A DNA stretch of 64,000 bases from Massilia niastensis DSM 21313 (lineage in GTDB: Bacteria > Pseudomonadota > Gammaproteobacteria > Burkholderiales > Burkholderiaceae_D), in NCBI RefSeq assembly GCF_000382345.1, contig NZ_KB908084.1:85652-149651 (forward strand). Direction: 5' to 3'. Under the pieces are notes generated by a model that was not told the DNA's origin, made no database searches, and saw nothing but the letters and a program-made list of their open reading frames with translations. How positions within the stretch are numbered: position 1 is the first letter of the stretch; every line of letters starts with the position of its first letter. Position numbers and translations under genes: made by a program. This document shows, piece after piece, positions 1-8,279 of the stretch.

Positions 1-1669
1 GCGCCGCGCGCAGTACGGTGGAAATCGCCGGCAGGCGCACCACGTCGGAAGGGGAGAGATCGACCAGTTCGCCGGCCTGCGGCGCGACCGCATCGGCGAC
101 CGTGGACACGAGGTGGAAGCGCACCGGGCGTCCCACCCGCAAGCCGAAGCTGCGCCCGGCCAGCGCCACTTCAAGGGCGGCCGGCGTCCCGCGCGGCAGC
201 AGGCAGACGGCGCGCAGCATGTCGCCGCGCGCCTCGCCGTCGAGCAGCAGGTAGTAGCTGCGCGCCGCGCCGCTTTCGATGGACGGCGCCAGGCCCTGGC
301 GCGCCAGCGAATAGGCGACGCCGCCGCGCGCCACGGCGACATCCGGATTCTCGTTGTGCAGCACGCGCAGCGGCGCGCCGCGCCAGCCGGCCAGGGTGTC
401 GGCCAGCCGCTGCGCCAGCGCCGCGCCGCGGAACACGCCGCCATTGAGCAGCAGCGTATCGGGCACCGGCAGGGTGCCGTCGTCCGGCAGTCCCAGCGCC
501 GCGCGCGCGGCATCCGCATGCTGGCGCAGGAAGCCCGCCAGGTGATGCGTGACGGCCGGATCGCTGGCGTAGGGCAGGCCGAATTCGACGATGCCGGCGC
601 GCGCCCGCTTGGCTTCTTCCTGCGCCGGATTGAGCGGGAAGAAGCCGTCGAGCACGACGCGCTCGACGTCCGCGCGGCGCAGTTCGGCCTTGCGGCTGGC
701 GCCGATCAGGCGCGAACCGGCGCCGAGCAGGGTGACGCCGACCTGCTCCGGGGCATCCGGGGCCAGCAGCTGTTCCTTGGCCGCGCGGCAGCGTTCGGTG
801 AGCTGGGCCAGGCGCGCCGCCGACAGCCGCGTGCGCGGGCTGCCGGGCGGATCCTGCTCGGCCATGCGGGCCTCGAGCAGGTGGGCCAGCGCCAGGTCCA
901 TGTTGTCGCCGCCCAGGATCAAATGGTTGCCGACGCCGATGCGGGTCAGGCGCGGCTCGCCGTCCTCCAGTTCGACCTTGACCAGGCTGAAATCGGTGGT
1001 GCCGCCGCCGACGTCGGCGACCAGCACCAGGCGCGCGTCGCCAAGGTCGGCGGCGAGGGTGGCGTGGTGGCGGTACAGCCAGTCGTACAGTGCGGCCTGC
1101 GGTTCCTCCAGCAGGCGCACCGAGCCCAGGCCGGCCTGCTTCGCCGCTTCCAATGTGAGCGCGCGTGCGCCTTCGTCGAAGGAGGCGGGAACGGTGAGGA
1201 CGATCTGCTGTCGTTCGAGGGGATGCCTGGGGAAGCGCGCGTTCCATGCCGCGCGCAGGTGCGCCAGGTAGCTGGCGCTGGCGGCCACCGGCGAGACCTT
1301 CGGCACCTCGGCCTCGGCGCCCCACGGCAGGATGGGCGCCATGCGGTCGACGCCCGGATGCGACAGCCAGCTCTTGGCGCTGGCGACCAGCCGGCCCGGC
1401 GTGGCCGCGCCCAGCACCCGCGCCAGCCGTCCGAGGGCCACGCGCTCGACCCCGGCGGGGTCGATCTGCGCCCACGGCAGCTGCAGCTCGCCGGGCGCGA
1501 GTTCGTCCGGCGCCACGTGGTAGCGCATCGACGGCAGCAGCGGCGCGCCGGCTACCTCGCCGGGCGCGACCAGCTGGTCGATGGAGAACAGCTCGATGCC
1601 GCCCTTGCCGGCGGCCCAGGCCAGCACCGTGTTGGTGGTGCCGAGGTCGATGCCGACGAGGTAGGTCAC
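1..1669 (-). CDS. Hsp70 family protein (second of pair), truncated by window edge
   Basis: Actin-fold ATPase of the Hsp70/DnaK superfamily; client and exact role are unknown. Translation from a GTG at 1669 begins VTYLVGIDLGTTNTVLAWA, the phosphate-1 motif of Hsp70, and later shows the phosphate-2 motif VADVGGGTTDFSL. The GTG overlaps the TGA stop of the upstream Hsp70 gene (GTGA), so translational coupling is likely. The frame stays open for 556 codons to base 2, so the C-terminus lies outside the window. Family knowledge: such large DnaK-like proteins following DUF2760 usually carry a C-terminal DUF3731 region, which would start near the edge. It shares its motif order with the 615-aa protein upstream, suggesting an old tandem duplication. 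Confidence 0.88.
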   Translation of the reverse strand, partial: MTYLVGIDLGTTNTVLAWAAGKGGIELFSIDQLVAPGEVAGAPLLPSMRYHVAPDELAPGELQLPWAQIDPAGVERVALGRLARVLGAATPGRLVASAKSWLSHPGVDRMAPILPWGAEAEVPKVSPVAASASYLAHLRAAWNARFPRHPLERQQIVLTVPASFDEGARALTLEAAKQAGLGSVRLLEEPQAALYDWLYRHHATLAADLGDARLVLVADVGGGTTDFSLVKVELEDGEPRLTRIGVGNHLILGGDNMDLALAHLLEARMAEQDPPGSPRTRLSAARLAQLTERCRAAKEQLLAPDAPEQVGVTLLGAGSRLIGASRKAELRRADVERVVLDGFFPLNPAQEEAKRARAGIVEFGLPYASDPAVTHHLAGFLRQHADAARAALGLPDDGTLPVPDTLLLNGGVFRGAALAQRLADTLAGWRGAPLRVLHNENPDVAVARGGVAYSLARQGLAPSIESGAARSYYLLLDGEARGDMLRAVCLLPRGTPAALEVALAGRSFGLRVGRPVRFHLVSTVADAVAPQAGELVDLSPSDVVRLPAISTVLRAA

Positions 1670-3513
1670 TGCCCTTCAGGCGCTGCGCGCACGTCGAATT
1701 CGACCTTCCAGCGTTCGCCGCTGCGCGACACGGCGGCCAGTTCCAGGGTGCCGGTGTCGGTCGCCAGCGCATGCAGCGTCACCTGCACGACGTCGCCGGT
1801 GACGCGGCCTTCGGCCGGCAAGGTGGCCTGGATCTCGTTCAGTTCCTGCAGCTCTTCTGGGCCCCAGGATTCGAGCATCTCGCCGATGCGGTCCTGGCGC
1901 CGGGTGGTCGAGCCGAAGAAGCGGAAGTGCACCGGCTCGCCCACCACCAGGCCGAATTCCTGGCCCGGCAGTTCGAGTTCGCTGCCTTCTTCCATGCCGA
2001 ACGGCGCCACGCACAGCGCCTGGAGCGGCGGTTCCATGCCCGGGATCGCCGGCATCGACGATTCCACGCCGACGTAGTAGGAGCGGGCCGTGCCGCCGCG
2101 GATGCGCACGCCGCCGCCGCGCCGGGCGTAGCTGTAGTAGGCGGCGCCGCGCGCGACCGCGAGGTCGAGGTCCGCGCCTTCCAGCATGCGCGCCGGTTCC
2201 GCGCCTTCCATGTACAGCCAGTCGTTGATGGTGTCCATCACGCGCTGGGCCAGGATGCTCGACTTGAACACGCCGCCGTTGAACAGCACCGCGCTCGGGT
2301 GCAGGAAGCTGTGCTCCGGATTGACGCGGCCGCTGAAGCCTTCCAGTTCGGAGGTGGCGCCGGCCTGGCGCGCCAGGAAGGCCGCCAGGTGGCGGGTGAT
2401 CGCCGCGTCCTGCGCATACGGCAGGCCGAGCTGGGTCAGGCCGGCGCGCGCGCGGGTGGCAGGACGCGCCGCGGCTTCGACGCGCGGGAAGAAGCCGTCG
2501 GTGATGAAGGCGGTGACTTCCTCGCGCGTGAGTTCGGTGCGGATCGAGCCGCCGATCAGCTTCGAGCCGCGGCTCGGCACCACGATCGGCCAGGTGGTGG
2601 CTTCCGGATCGGCCAGCAGGTGTTCCTTGGCGCCGCGGCAGCCGTAGGTGAGGGAGCGCATCTGCCAGGCGTCGAGCTGGGTGCCGTTCGCGGCCAGCTT
2701 GCGCGCCACGAAGTGGGCCAGCGCCAGGTCCATGTTGTCGCCGCCCAGCAGGATATGGTCGCCCACGGCGACGCGGTGCGGTTCCAGCTTGCCGTCGCGC
2801 TCGAGGATGGCGATCAGCGAGAAGTCGCTGGTGCCGCCGCCGACGTCCACCACCAGGATGATGTCGCCCGGCTGCACCTGCTTGCGCCAGCGGCCGCCGC
2901 TGCCCTGGATCCAGCTGTACAGGGCCGCCTGCGGCTCTTCCAGCAGGGTGGGCGCGAAGCCGGCGTGGCGCGCCGCCTCGGCGGTCAGTTCGCGTGCGGC
3001 GGGGTCGAACGATGCGGGGATGGTGACGGTGACCGACTGCTGCTCGAACGGCGCGTCCGGATGGGCGGCGTTCCAGGCCTGGCGCAGGTGGCTCAGGTAG
3101 CGGGTGGACGCCTCGAGCGGCGAGACGCGCGTGACTTCTTCCGGCGCGTCGTGCGGCAGGATCGCGGCGCGGCGGTCGACGCCGGGGTGGCACAGCCAGC
3201 TCTTGGCCGAGGACACCAGGCGGATCGGGGTGGTGGCGCCGCGGCTGCGCGCCATCTCGCCGGCGATCGCGGTCTCGCCTTCCGTGCTCCAGGGCAGGGC
3301 CAGTTCGGCCTGCGGCAGTTCGTCCGGGTGCGGCAGGTAGAGGAAGGACGGCAGCAGCGGCAGCGCTTCGACGGTGCCGGGAGCGGTCAGCTGCGGCACC
3401 GGCAGCACGCCGTCCGCGGTCTTCTCGCCATCGCTGGCCTGCAGGTCGACATACGAGATGGCGCTGTGGGTGGTGCCGAGGTCGATGCCGATGGCGTAAC
3501 GGGGATCGCTCAC
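1666..3513 (-). CDS. Hsp70 family protein (first of pair)
   Basis: 615-aa DnaK-like ATPase. The N-terminus carries the nucleotide-binding motif YAIGIDLGTTHSAISYVD, followed around residue 225 by VVDVGGGTSDFSLI and later by a glycine-rich segment (FNGGVFKSSILAQRV) typical of the actin/Hsp70 fold. It lacks the classical DnaK substrate-binding domain ending in EEVD, so it belongs to the divergent YegD-like Hsp70s. Its ATG overlaps the stop of the DUF2760 gene and its stop overlaps the start of the next Hsp70 gene, so the three form one translationally coupled operon. The client is unknown; a specialised chaperone role is inferred from the family. Confidence 0.92.
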   Translation of the reverse strand: MSDPRYAIGIDLGTTHSAISYVDLQASDGEKTADGVLPVPQLTAPGTVEALPLLPSFLYLPHPDELPQAELALPWSTEGETAIAGEMARSRGATTPIRLVSSAKSWLCHPGVDRRAAILPHDAPEEVTRVSPLEASTRYLSHLRQAWNAAHPDAPFEQQSVTVTIPASFDPAARELTAEAARHAGFAPTLLEEPQAALYSWIQGSGGRWRKQVQPGDIILVVDVGGGTSDFSLIAILERDGKLEPHRVAVGDHILLGGDNMDLALAHFVARKLAANGTQLDAWQMRSLTYGCRGAKEHLLADPEATTWPIVVPSRGSKLIGGSIRTELTREEVTAFITDGFFPRVEAAARPATRARAGLTQLGLPYAQDAAITRHLAAFLARQAGATSELEGFSGRVNPEHSFLHPSAVLFNGGVFKSSILAQRVMDTINDWLYMEGAEPARMLEGADLDLAVARGAAYYSYARRGGGVRIRGGTARSYYVGVESSMPAIPGMEPPLQALCVAPFGMEEGSELELPGQEFGLVVGEPVHFRFFGSTTRRQDRIGEMLESWGPEELQELNEIQATLPAEGRVTGDVVQVTLHALATDTGTLELAAVSRSGERWKVEFDVRAAPEGQ

Positions 3514-4091
3514 AGTTCCACCTCCGCCGGCGCCAGCACGCGCGCGTCATGGGCTTCGGCCAGCTGCGGCAGCGTCACTGTGGAAGCGCGCCAGCCGCGG
3601 TGGCTGAGCGTGCCGGTGAACGGCGCCTTGCCGACCACGTTGCCGGTCAGGCGCACGCTGGCGGCGTCGAAGCCTTCGGCGAGCGTGAGGCGGCTGCCTT
3701 CGGCTTCGCCGCGCACCGGCTCGATCGTGAAGTGCTCGCGCAGCACGCGCGCGCAGCCTTCGTGCACGACGCGCGCGGCGGCGCCGATGTCGGCGTCCGA
3801 GTAGGCGGACAGGTTCTCCTGGGTGAAGTCGATCAGGCGCGCTTCACGCTGGAAAAGGCTCAGCAGTTGCAGCGCGGAGTCCGGCGTCGGGGCGCGCAGC
3901 GGCGTGGGGGCCGGGGCTGGCGTCGGCGCTGGAGCTGGCGCAACAGGGGCGGGAGCCGGCGCGGCGGTCGGGCCGACGCCGTCGTCACGCACGCGCGCGG
4001 CGAACTCGGCGTCGCCGATCGACTTGAAGAAGGCGCCGAAGGCAATCGAAATCCTGCTCCAGAAGGAGGGCAAATTGGTCGGTGTGGTCAT
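3510..4091 (-). CDS. DUF2760 domain-containing protein
   Basis: 193-aa cytoplasmic protein of unknown function, first gene of the Hsp70 operon. The N-terminal 35 residues (SFWSRISIAFGAFFKSIGDAEFAARV) are followed by a low-complexity Ala/Pro linker at about residues 43-70, encoded by a run of GC-rich repeats. The conserved DUF2760 block then runs from about residue 75 (LQLLSLFQREARLIDFTQE) to the end (LPQLAEAHDARVLAPAEVEL). Family knowledge: DUF2760 genes regularly precede two Hsp70-like genes, which matches the order here and supports a joint function. The last bases overlap the next ATG. Confidence 0.88.
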   Translation of the reverse strand: MTTPTNLPSFWSRISIAFGAFFKSIGDAEFAARVRDDGVGPTAAPAPAPVAPAPAPTPAPAPTPLRAPTPDSALQLLSLFQREARLIDFTQENLSAYSDADIGAAARVVHEGCARVLREHFTIEPVRGEAEGSRLTLAEGFDAASVRLTGNVVGKAPFTGTLSHRGWRASTVTLPQLAEAHDARVLAPAEVEL

Positions 4092-4219
4092 GTTTTTTTT
4101 AAGTGGGTGCGAGAGCGGTCGCCGGGCGCCGTAGGACAGGCTCGGGAATCGACCCCGGAAAATTGCGAATCATACCAGTAGTATGCCGCTCCCGCTGTGG
4201 TCGCGGCGGGCGGCAAGCT

Positions 4220-4639
4220 TCAGCCGGTCGTGCGTGCGCCGCTCATCAGGGCGGTCGCGTAATCGCGAAAGTCGTCCAGGCCGCGCTTGATGATCGTCAC
4301 CAGCGCCGGCAGCGGCGCCTGCTGGTAATCCCATTCGGCGCGGCAGAACTCGCCGGTGCGCTTGAGATCCTCGGCCAGGGTGGGAGCGATCCAGCCATTG
4401 TCGGCGAGCAGGGTGATGACTTCGCGCTCGTCGTGCGGCAGGCCGAGGCGGGCGGAACCGATCACGTAGTCGCCCATCTCGATCGCCGCTTCCCAGGCGC
4501 GGATCACGTTCAGGGTGGCCGCGTCCTGGCGGGTGAGGTCTTCGGAAAAGGTCGCCGGATCCTTCTCGTATTCCTCGCGGGCGCGGCTGCAGCAGCGCTC
4601 GATGGTGCCGGCCTTGCTGACAAGAATGTCGTCTTCCAT
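4220..4639 (-). CDS. HepT/HEPN-like protein with degenerate catalytic motif
   Basis: 139 aa resembling HepT (DUF86), the HEPN RNase toxin of type VII toxin-antitoxin pairs. Matching blocks are TIERCCSRAREEY, LTRQDAATLNVIRAWEAAIEM, RLGLPHDEREVITLLADNGWI and LDDFRDYATAL. In HepT the active site is RNxxxHxY just before the DYQ block. Here the aligned residues 98-105 read F-C-R-A-E-W-D-Y, so the catalytic Arg and His appear replaced by Phe and Trp. No MNT-type nucleotidyltransferase antitoxin is adjacent. The ATG lies about 18 bp after the antiporter stop, behind a GGGGGA ribosome site, so it is probably co-transcribed. It may be inactive as an RNase or have been repurposed. Confidence 0.8.
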   Translation of the reverse strand: MEDDILVSKAGTIERCCSRAREEYEKDPATFSEDLTRQDAATLNVIRAWEAAIEMGDYVIGSARLGLPHDEREVITLLADNGWIAPTLAEDLKRTGEFCRAEWDYQQAPLPALVTIIKRGLDDFRDYATALMSGARTTG

Positions 4640-4657
4640 GCGTCCCCCGTGTTGGTA

Positions 4658-5896
4658 TCAGATCAGGAAAAACACCACTGCCGTACAGGTGGGTGCGAGC
4701 GCGCCCAGGAACAAGCCTACCATGCCGATCGACCCATGGTTGAAGCCCTGGCGCAGCAGGGCCGCGCCGGCCGGGTTGGGGGCGTTCGCGATCACCGTCA
4801 GGCCGCCGCCGCCGACCGCGCCGGCCACCAGCATGTACTTGGCCTCGTCGGACAGCCCGCTGATCAGGGAGCCGAGGTAGGTCAATGCCGCATTGTCGGT
4901 GATCGCGGTCAGGGCCAGCGCGCCGAAGAACAGCGCGGTCGGCTCCAGGCTGGAGACGATCGGCTGGAGCCACCACTGCTGCATGCCGCCCAGCACCACC
5001 AGGCCGGCGAGGAAGAAGCCCACCAGCAGGGCTTCCTTCAGGATCAGTGGATCCTGGTGGCGATGATAGGCCTGGGTGAAGCCGAGGAACAGCAGGAACA
5101 GGCCGATGAACAGCACCGGGTGGTGGGCCAGCAGCACCACGGCGGCCAGGAAGGCAAGGTGGATCAGCGAGACCGCCAGCGGCGCCGAGGGCGCGCCGGC
5201 GGTGTCGTGCGGCGCCAGGTGGCGGCGCAGCAGCAGGGTGACGACGGTGGCGTTGACGAGCACCGCGAGCGCGGCGCGCCAGCCGAAGGTGGCGGCCATG
5301 AAGGCGCTGTCCCAGCCCCAGGGACCGGCCACCATCAGCACCGGCGGCGCGGCGTACGAGGTCAGGGTGCCGCCGATCGATACGTTGACGAACAGCACGC
5401 CGAGCGCGCCGTACTTGAGCCATTCGGGCATGCCGGGACGGAATACGTAGGGCGCCAGCATCAGGGCAGCCAGGGTCATCGCGGCCGGTTCGGTGATCAG
5501 GGAGCCGGCCAGCGGCACCAGGGCCAGGCCGAGCCAGCACAACGCCGCCTCGGTGCGCGCCGGCGCCAGCCGGGCAAGCAGGCCCAGCAGATTGCGCACG
5601 GCGTCCAGCACCGGGCGCGAGGCGGCGATCACCATCACCACGAACACGAACAGCGGCTCGGTGTACTGGCGCGACTCGACATAGCCGATCGCGGCCGCGC
5701 CGCCGCCCAGCAGGGCCATGGCGAGCACCAGCACGAAGGCCCAGAAGCCGAACACGACCTCGACTTCGCCCAGCAGGTGGAGCAGGCCGGCATGGCGCGG
5801 GTAACGGTGGGCCAGGACCTCGAAGGCCTTGGTGGAAAAGGTGTGGATCAGGGCGAGGGCGAACAGGACGGCGCTGATGATGTCGATGGGGTTCAT
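4658..5896 (-). CDS. putative Na+/H+ antiporter
   Basis: 412-aa polytopic inner-membrane protein matching the putative Na+/H+ antiporter family (Na_H_antiport_3). About ten to twelve hydrophobic segments run through the whole length, starting with IDIISAVLFALALIHTF. Conserved-looking stretches include LTSYAAPPVLMVAGPWGWDS in the middle and ALTAITDNAALTYLGSLI with ANAPNPAGAALL near the C-terminus, where charged or polar residues sit in helices as in ion transporters. The start at 5896 is supported by GGAGGGG about 6 bp upstream. It is divergent from imuA and followed closely by the HepT-like gene. Ion specificity cannot be judged from sequence. Confidence 0.82.
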   Translation of the reverse strand: MNPIDIISAVLFALALIHTFSTKAFEVLAHRYPRHAGLLHLLGEVEVVFGFWAFVLVLAMALLGGGAAAIGYVESRQYTEPLFVFVVMVIAASRPVLDAVRNLLGLLARLAPARTEAALCWLGLALVPLAGSLITEPAAMTLAALMLAPYVFRPGMPEWLKYGALGVLFVNVSIGGTLTSYAAPPVLMVAGPWGWDSAFMAATFGWRAALAVLVNATVVTLLLRRHLAPHDTAGAPSAPLAVSLIHLAFLAAVVLLAHHPVLFIGLFLLFLGFTQAYHRHQDPLILKEALLVGFFLAGLVVLGGMQQWWLQPIVSSLEPTALFFGALALTAITDNAALTYLGSLISGLSDEAKYMLVAGAVGGGGLTVIANAPNPAGAALLRQGFNHGSIGMVGLFLGALAPTCTAVVFFLI

Positions 5897-6064
5897 CGGG
5901 CCCCTCCGCAGGGGCGAATCGAGCTTGCAAGCATTGTGAAAATGTAAATTTATCAGCCTACATTATTTCATCTTTTGCTAGCCGGCTGGAATTTTTCGGC
6001 GTGGTCTGCCTTTGAGTTTACTGAATACCAAATCCGCAACTGGTATGTTCAAAATGAATACACC

Positions 6065-6107
6065 TTGCCAAACTCTATCCCAGCTAGTACTGTATGTTTG
6101 TACAGTA
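6065..6107 (+). promoter_or_regulatory. imuAB promoter with LexA (SOS) box
   Basis: A 20-bp LexA site, CTGT-N8-ACAG flanked by TA on each side, occupies 6088-6107. A sigma70-like -35 TTGCCA (6065-6070) and -10 TACTGT (6088-6093) are spaced by 17 bp, and the -10 lies inside the LexA box, so bound LexA would block RNA polymerase. The imuA ATG follows 14 bp after the box. The same flanked half-sites recur before dnaE2 at 38222-38241. Confidence 0.88.
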
Positions 6108-6121
6108 TTCGTTTGATAATT

Positions 6122-6832
6122 ATGATAAATTGCTCAGAAACCCGTGCTGCGCCCGAGGCCTTGCACCCTTCGCTGTGGCGCGCTTCGCAGCTGGCGCGTG
6201 GCGGCGCGCGCTGCGTGGACACCGGTCATGCGACTTTGTCGAAGCAGCTGCCGGGCGGCGGCTGGCCCACCGGCACCCTGGTCGACCTGCTGCTGCAACA
6301 GCCCGGCATCGGCGAAATGCGCCTGCTGCGTCCCGCGCTCGCAGCCTGCGCCGAGCGCCGCATCGTGCTGCTGCAGCCGCCCCATCCGCCCCAGGCGCTG
6401 GCGCTGGCCGCGCTCGGCCTGGAGCCTTCGCAGCTGCTGTGGCTGCGCACCAGCCGCAGCGCCGATGCCCTGTGGGCGGCCGAGCAGGTGCTGCGCAGCG
6501 GCAGTTGCGGGGCGCTGCTGTTCTGGACCGGTCATGTGCGCAGCGACAGCCTGCGCCGCCTGCACCTGGCGGCGCAAAGCGGCGAAACCCTGTTTTTCAT
6601 GCTCCGCCCGCTGGCCGCGGCACAAGACGCATCCCCCGCGCCCCTGCGTCTTTCGCTGCGCCCGGCGGCCGGCGGCATGGAGATCGGTTTCCTCAAACGC
6701 CGGGGACCGCAGCGCGACGCGCCGCTGTTCCTGCCCCTTACTCCTTCACTATTGCAACGCCATGCGTCTCTGGATCGGACTGTATTTGCCCCAGCTACCG
6801 CTCGAGGTCTTCAGCCCGAACTGGTCCAGTGA
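6122..6832 (+). CDS. imuA: translesion synthesis-associated protein ImuA
   Basis: 236-aa RecA-like protein of the damage-inducible mutasome, which works with ImuB and the DnaE2 polymerase in error-prone bypass. Family traits visible are the N-terminal LHPSLWRASQLA motif, the LPGGGWPTGTLVDLLLQQPGIGEMRLL block (residues about 40-65) and a degenerate ATPase core (RIVLLQPPHPP, LLWLRTSRSADALWAAEQVL). The ATG at 6122 is chosen because it lies just after the LexA-box promoter; an upstream in-frame extension to 5975 would run through the promoter. No clear ribosome site is seen. The 3' end overlaps imuB by 71 bp in another frame. Confidence 0.88.
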   Translation: MINCSETRAAPEALHPSLWRASQLARGGARCVDTGHATLSKQLPGGGWPTGTLVDLLLQQPGIGEMRLLRPALAACAERRIVLLQPPHPPQALALAALGLEPSQLLWLRTSRSADALWAAEQVLRSGSCGALLFWTGHVRSDSLRRLHLAAQSGETLFFMLRPLAAAQDASPAPLRLSLRPAAGGMEIGFLKRRGPQRDAPLFLPLTPSLLQRHASLDRTVFAPATARGLQPELVQ

Positions 6833-8243
6833 CCCCGGCAGCGTCGTGCTCGAGCAGGAGAGGGTGCTGGCGATGTCGGCGGCCGCGCGCGCGGCCGGGG
6901 TGCGGCCCGGCATGCGGCGCGGCGGCGTGCTGATGCTCCTGCCCGAGGCGCGCCTGGTCGAGCGCAGCGGCACGCGCGAAGCCGAGGCCCTGGACGCGGT
7001 GGCGATGGCGCTGCTGCAGTACACGCCGCAGGTGGCCCAGGCCGAGGAAGCCACGCTCCTGCTCGACATCGGCGCCAGCCTGCGCCTGTTCGGCGGCATC
7101 CGCCGGCTGTGCGAGCGCGTGCGCGCCAACCTGCGCGCGCTGGGCTTCACCGCCTGCCTCGGCTGCGCGCCCACCGCGCGCGGCGCCTGGCTGCTGGCGC
7201 GCCGCAACGCCGGCCGTGCGCTGCGCATGGAGTCGCTGACGCGGCGCCTCGACCGGCTGCCGGTGACCCTGCTGCCGCCCGCGCGCGCCTACGCCGACTG
7301 GTTCGAGGGCATCGGCTGCCGCCATCTGGGCGAGCTGCGGCGCCTGCCGCGGCCCGGCCTGCAGCGGCGCTGCGGGCGCGCGCTGCTCGATATCGTGGAT
7401 GCGGCCTATGGCCTCAGTCCGGAACTGTTCGAATGGGTCGAGCCGCCCGAACGCTTCCATGCGCGGCTCGAACTGTTCGACCGCATCGACCAGGCCGACC
7501 TGCTGCTGGCCGGCGCCCACCACCTGGTGCTGCAGCTGACCGGCTGGCTGTGCGCGCGCCAGCTGGCGGTCGAGCGCATCCGGCTGCTGCTGGAGCACGA
7601 GCGCGGCCGGGTGGCGCGTCCGCCCACAACGGTCGAGGTGGCGCTGGCCGAGCCCACCTGGCGCGACGAGCACCTGATGCGCCTGCTGAAAGAGCGCCTC
7701 GCCAAGCTGGAACTGGAAGCGCCGGTGATCGGCATCGGGCTGGAGGCGCAGCAGTTGCAGGCGATGGCGCCGCCCACCGAATCGCTGTTCCCCGAGCCCG
7801 GCGGCAGCGAGGAAGACCGGATGCGCATGATCGAGCTGCTGGTGGCGCGCCTGGGCGCCGACAACGTGCTGCAGGCGCTGCCGCATGCCGACTACCGCCC
7901 CGAGATCGCGAACGTGTGGGTGCCGGTGCAGCAGAAGGTCAGCGCGGCGGCGCGCGCATCGCAGATGCCGCCCGACGTGCAGAGCCTGCCGCGCCCGACC
8001 TGGCTGCTGGCCAAGCCGATCGCGCTGCTGATGCGCAATCACCGGCCGTTCTATGGATCGCCCCTGAAAGTGGCGTCCAGCCCGGAGCGCATCGAGGCCG
8101 GGTGGTGGAGCGAGCTCCAGGCGCGCGATTACTTCATCGCGGAAGGGCAGGACCATACGCTGTACTGGATCTACCGCGAGCGCATCGTCGGGGCGGGGGA
8201 GGATGCGCTGCCGCGGTGGTTCCTGCATGGGCTGTTCGGGTGA
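6762..8243 (+). CDS. imuB: ImuB, catalytically silent Y-family polymerase-like protein
   Basis: 493-aa member of the Y-family DNA polymerase fold that acts as the hub of the ImuA-ImuB-DnaE2 mutasome. The N-terminus WIGLYLPQLPLEVF sits where active Y polymerases have a DxD-type metal motif, so the catalytic acidic residue is absent, as is usual for ImuB. LLLDIGASLRLFGG (about residues 100-115) is the ImuB version of the second motif. A little-finger-like region and a C-terminal segment (ERIEAGWWSELQARDYFIA ... YWIYRE) typical of ImuB complete it. It starts inside imuA and shares the SOS promoter. Confidence 0.93.
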   Translation: MRLWIGLYLPQLPLEVFSPNWSSDPGSVVLEQERVLAMSAAARAAGVRPGMRRGGVLMLLPEARLVERSGTREAEALDAVAMALLQYTPQVAQAEEATLLLDIGASLRLFGGIRRLCERVRANLRALGFTACLGCAPTARGAWLLARRNAGRALRMESLTRRLDRLPVTLLPPARAYADWFEGIGCRHLGELRRLPRPGLQRRCGRALLDIVDAAYGLSPELFEWVEPPERFHARLELFDRIDQADLLLAGAHHLVLQLTGWLCARQLAVERIRLLLEHERGRVARPPTTVEVALAEPTWRDEHLMRLLKERLAKLELEAPVIGIGLEAQQLQAMAPPTESLFPEPGGSEEDRMRMIELLVARLGADNVLQALPHADYRPEIANVWVPVQQKVSAAARASQMPPDVQSLPRPTWLLAKPIALLMRNHRPFYGSPLKVASSPERIEAGWWSELQARDYFIAEGQDHTLYWIYRERIVGAGEDALPRWFLHGLFG

Positions 8244-8255
8244 GCATCCTCACCC
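8238..8255 (+). terminator. short hairpin between convergent genes
   Basis: A 7-bp stem, GGGTGAG/CTCACCC, with a 4-nt loop includes the imuB stop codon and sits between the convergent imuB and hydroxylase-like genes. No U-tract follows, so termination activity is uncertain. Confidence 0.3.
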
Positions 8256-8279
8256 CGTCGCACCCGGCCGGCGCCAGGT

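Noticed and set aside
113..3804. Long plus-strand ORFs (654 and 852 aa) opposite the Hsp70 genes
   Set aside because: Antisense shadows without conserved motifs; the minus strand encodes clear Hsp70 signatures.
5935..5970. AATGTA...TACATT inverted repeat upstream of the antiporter
   Set aside because: Only six base pairs with a 12-bp spacer in AT-rich DNA; too weak to call an operator.
5975..6121. Longer N-terminus for imuA
   Set aside because: It would place the promoter and LexA box inside the coding region, and its sequence is not like ImuA.
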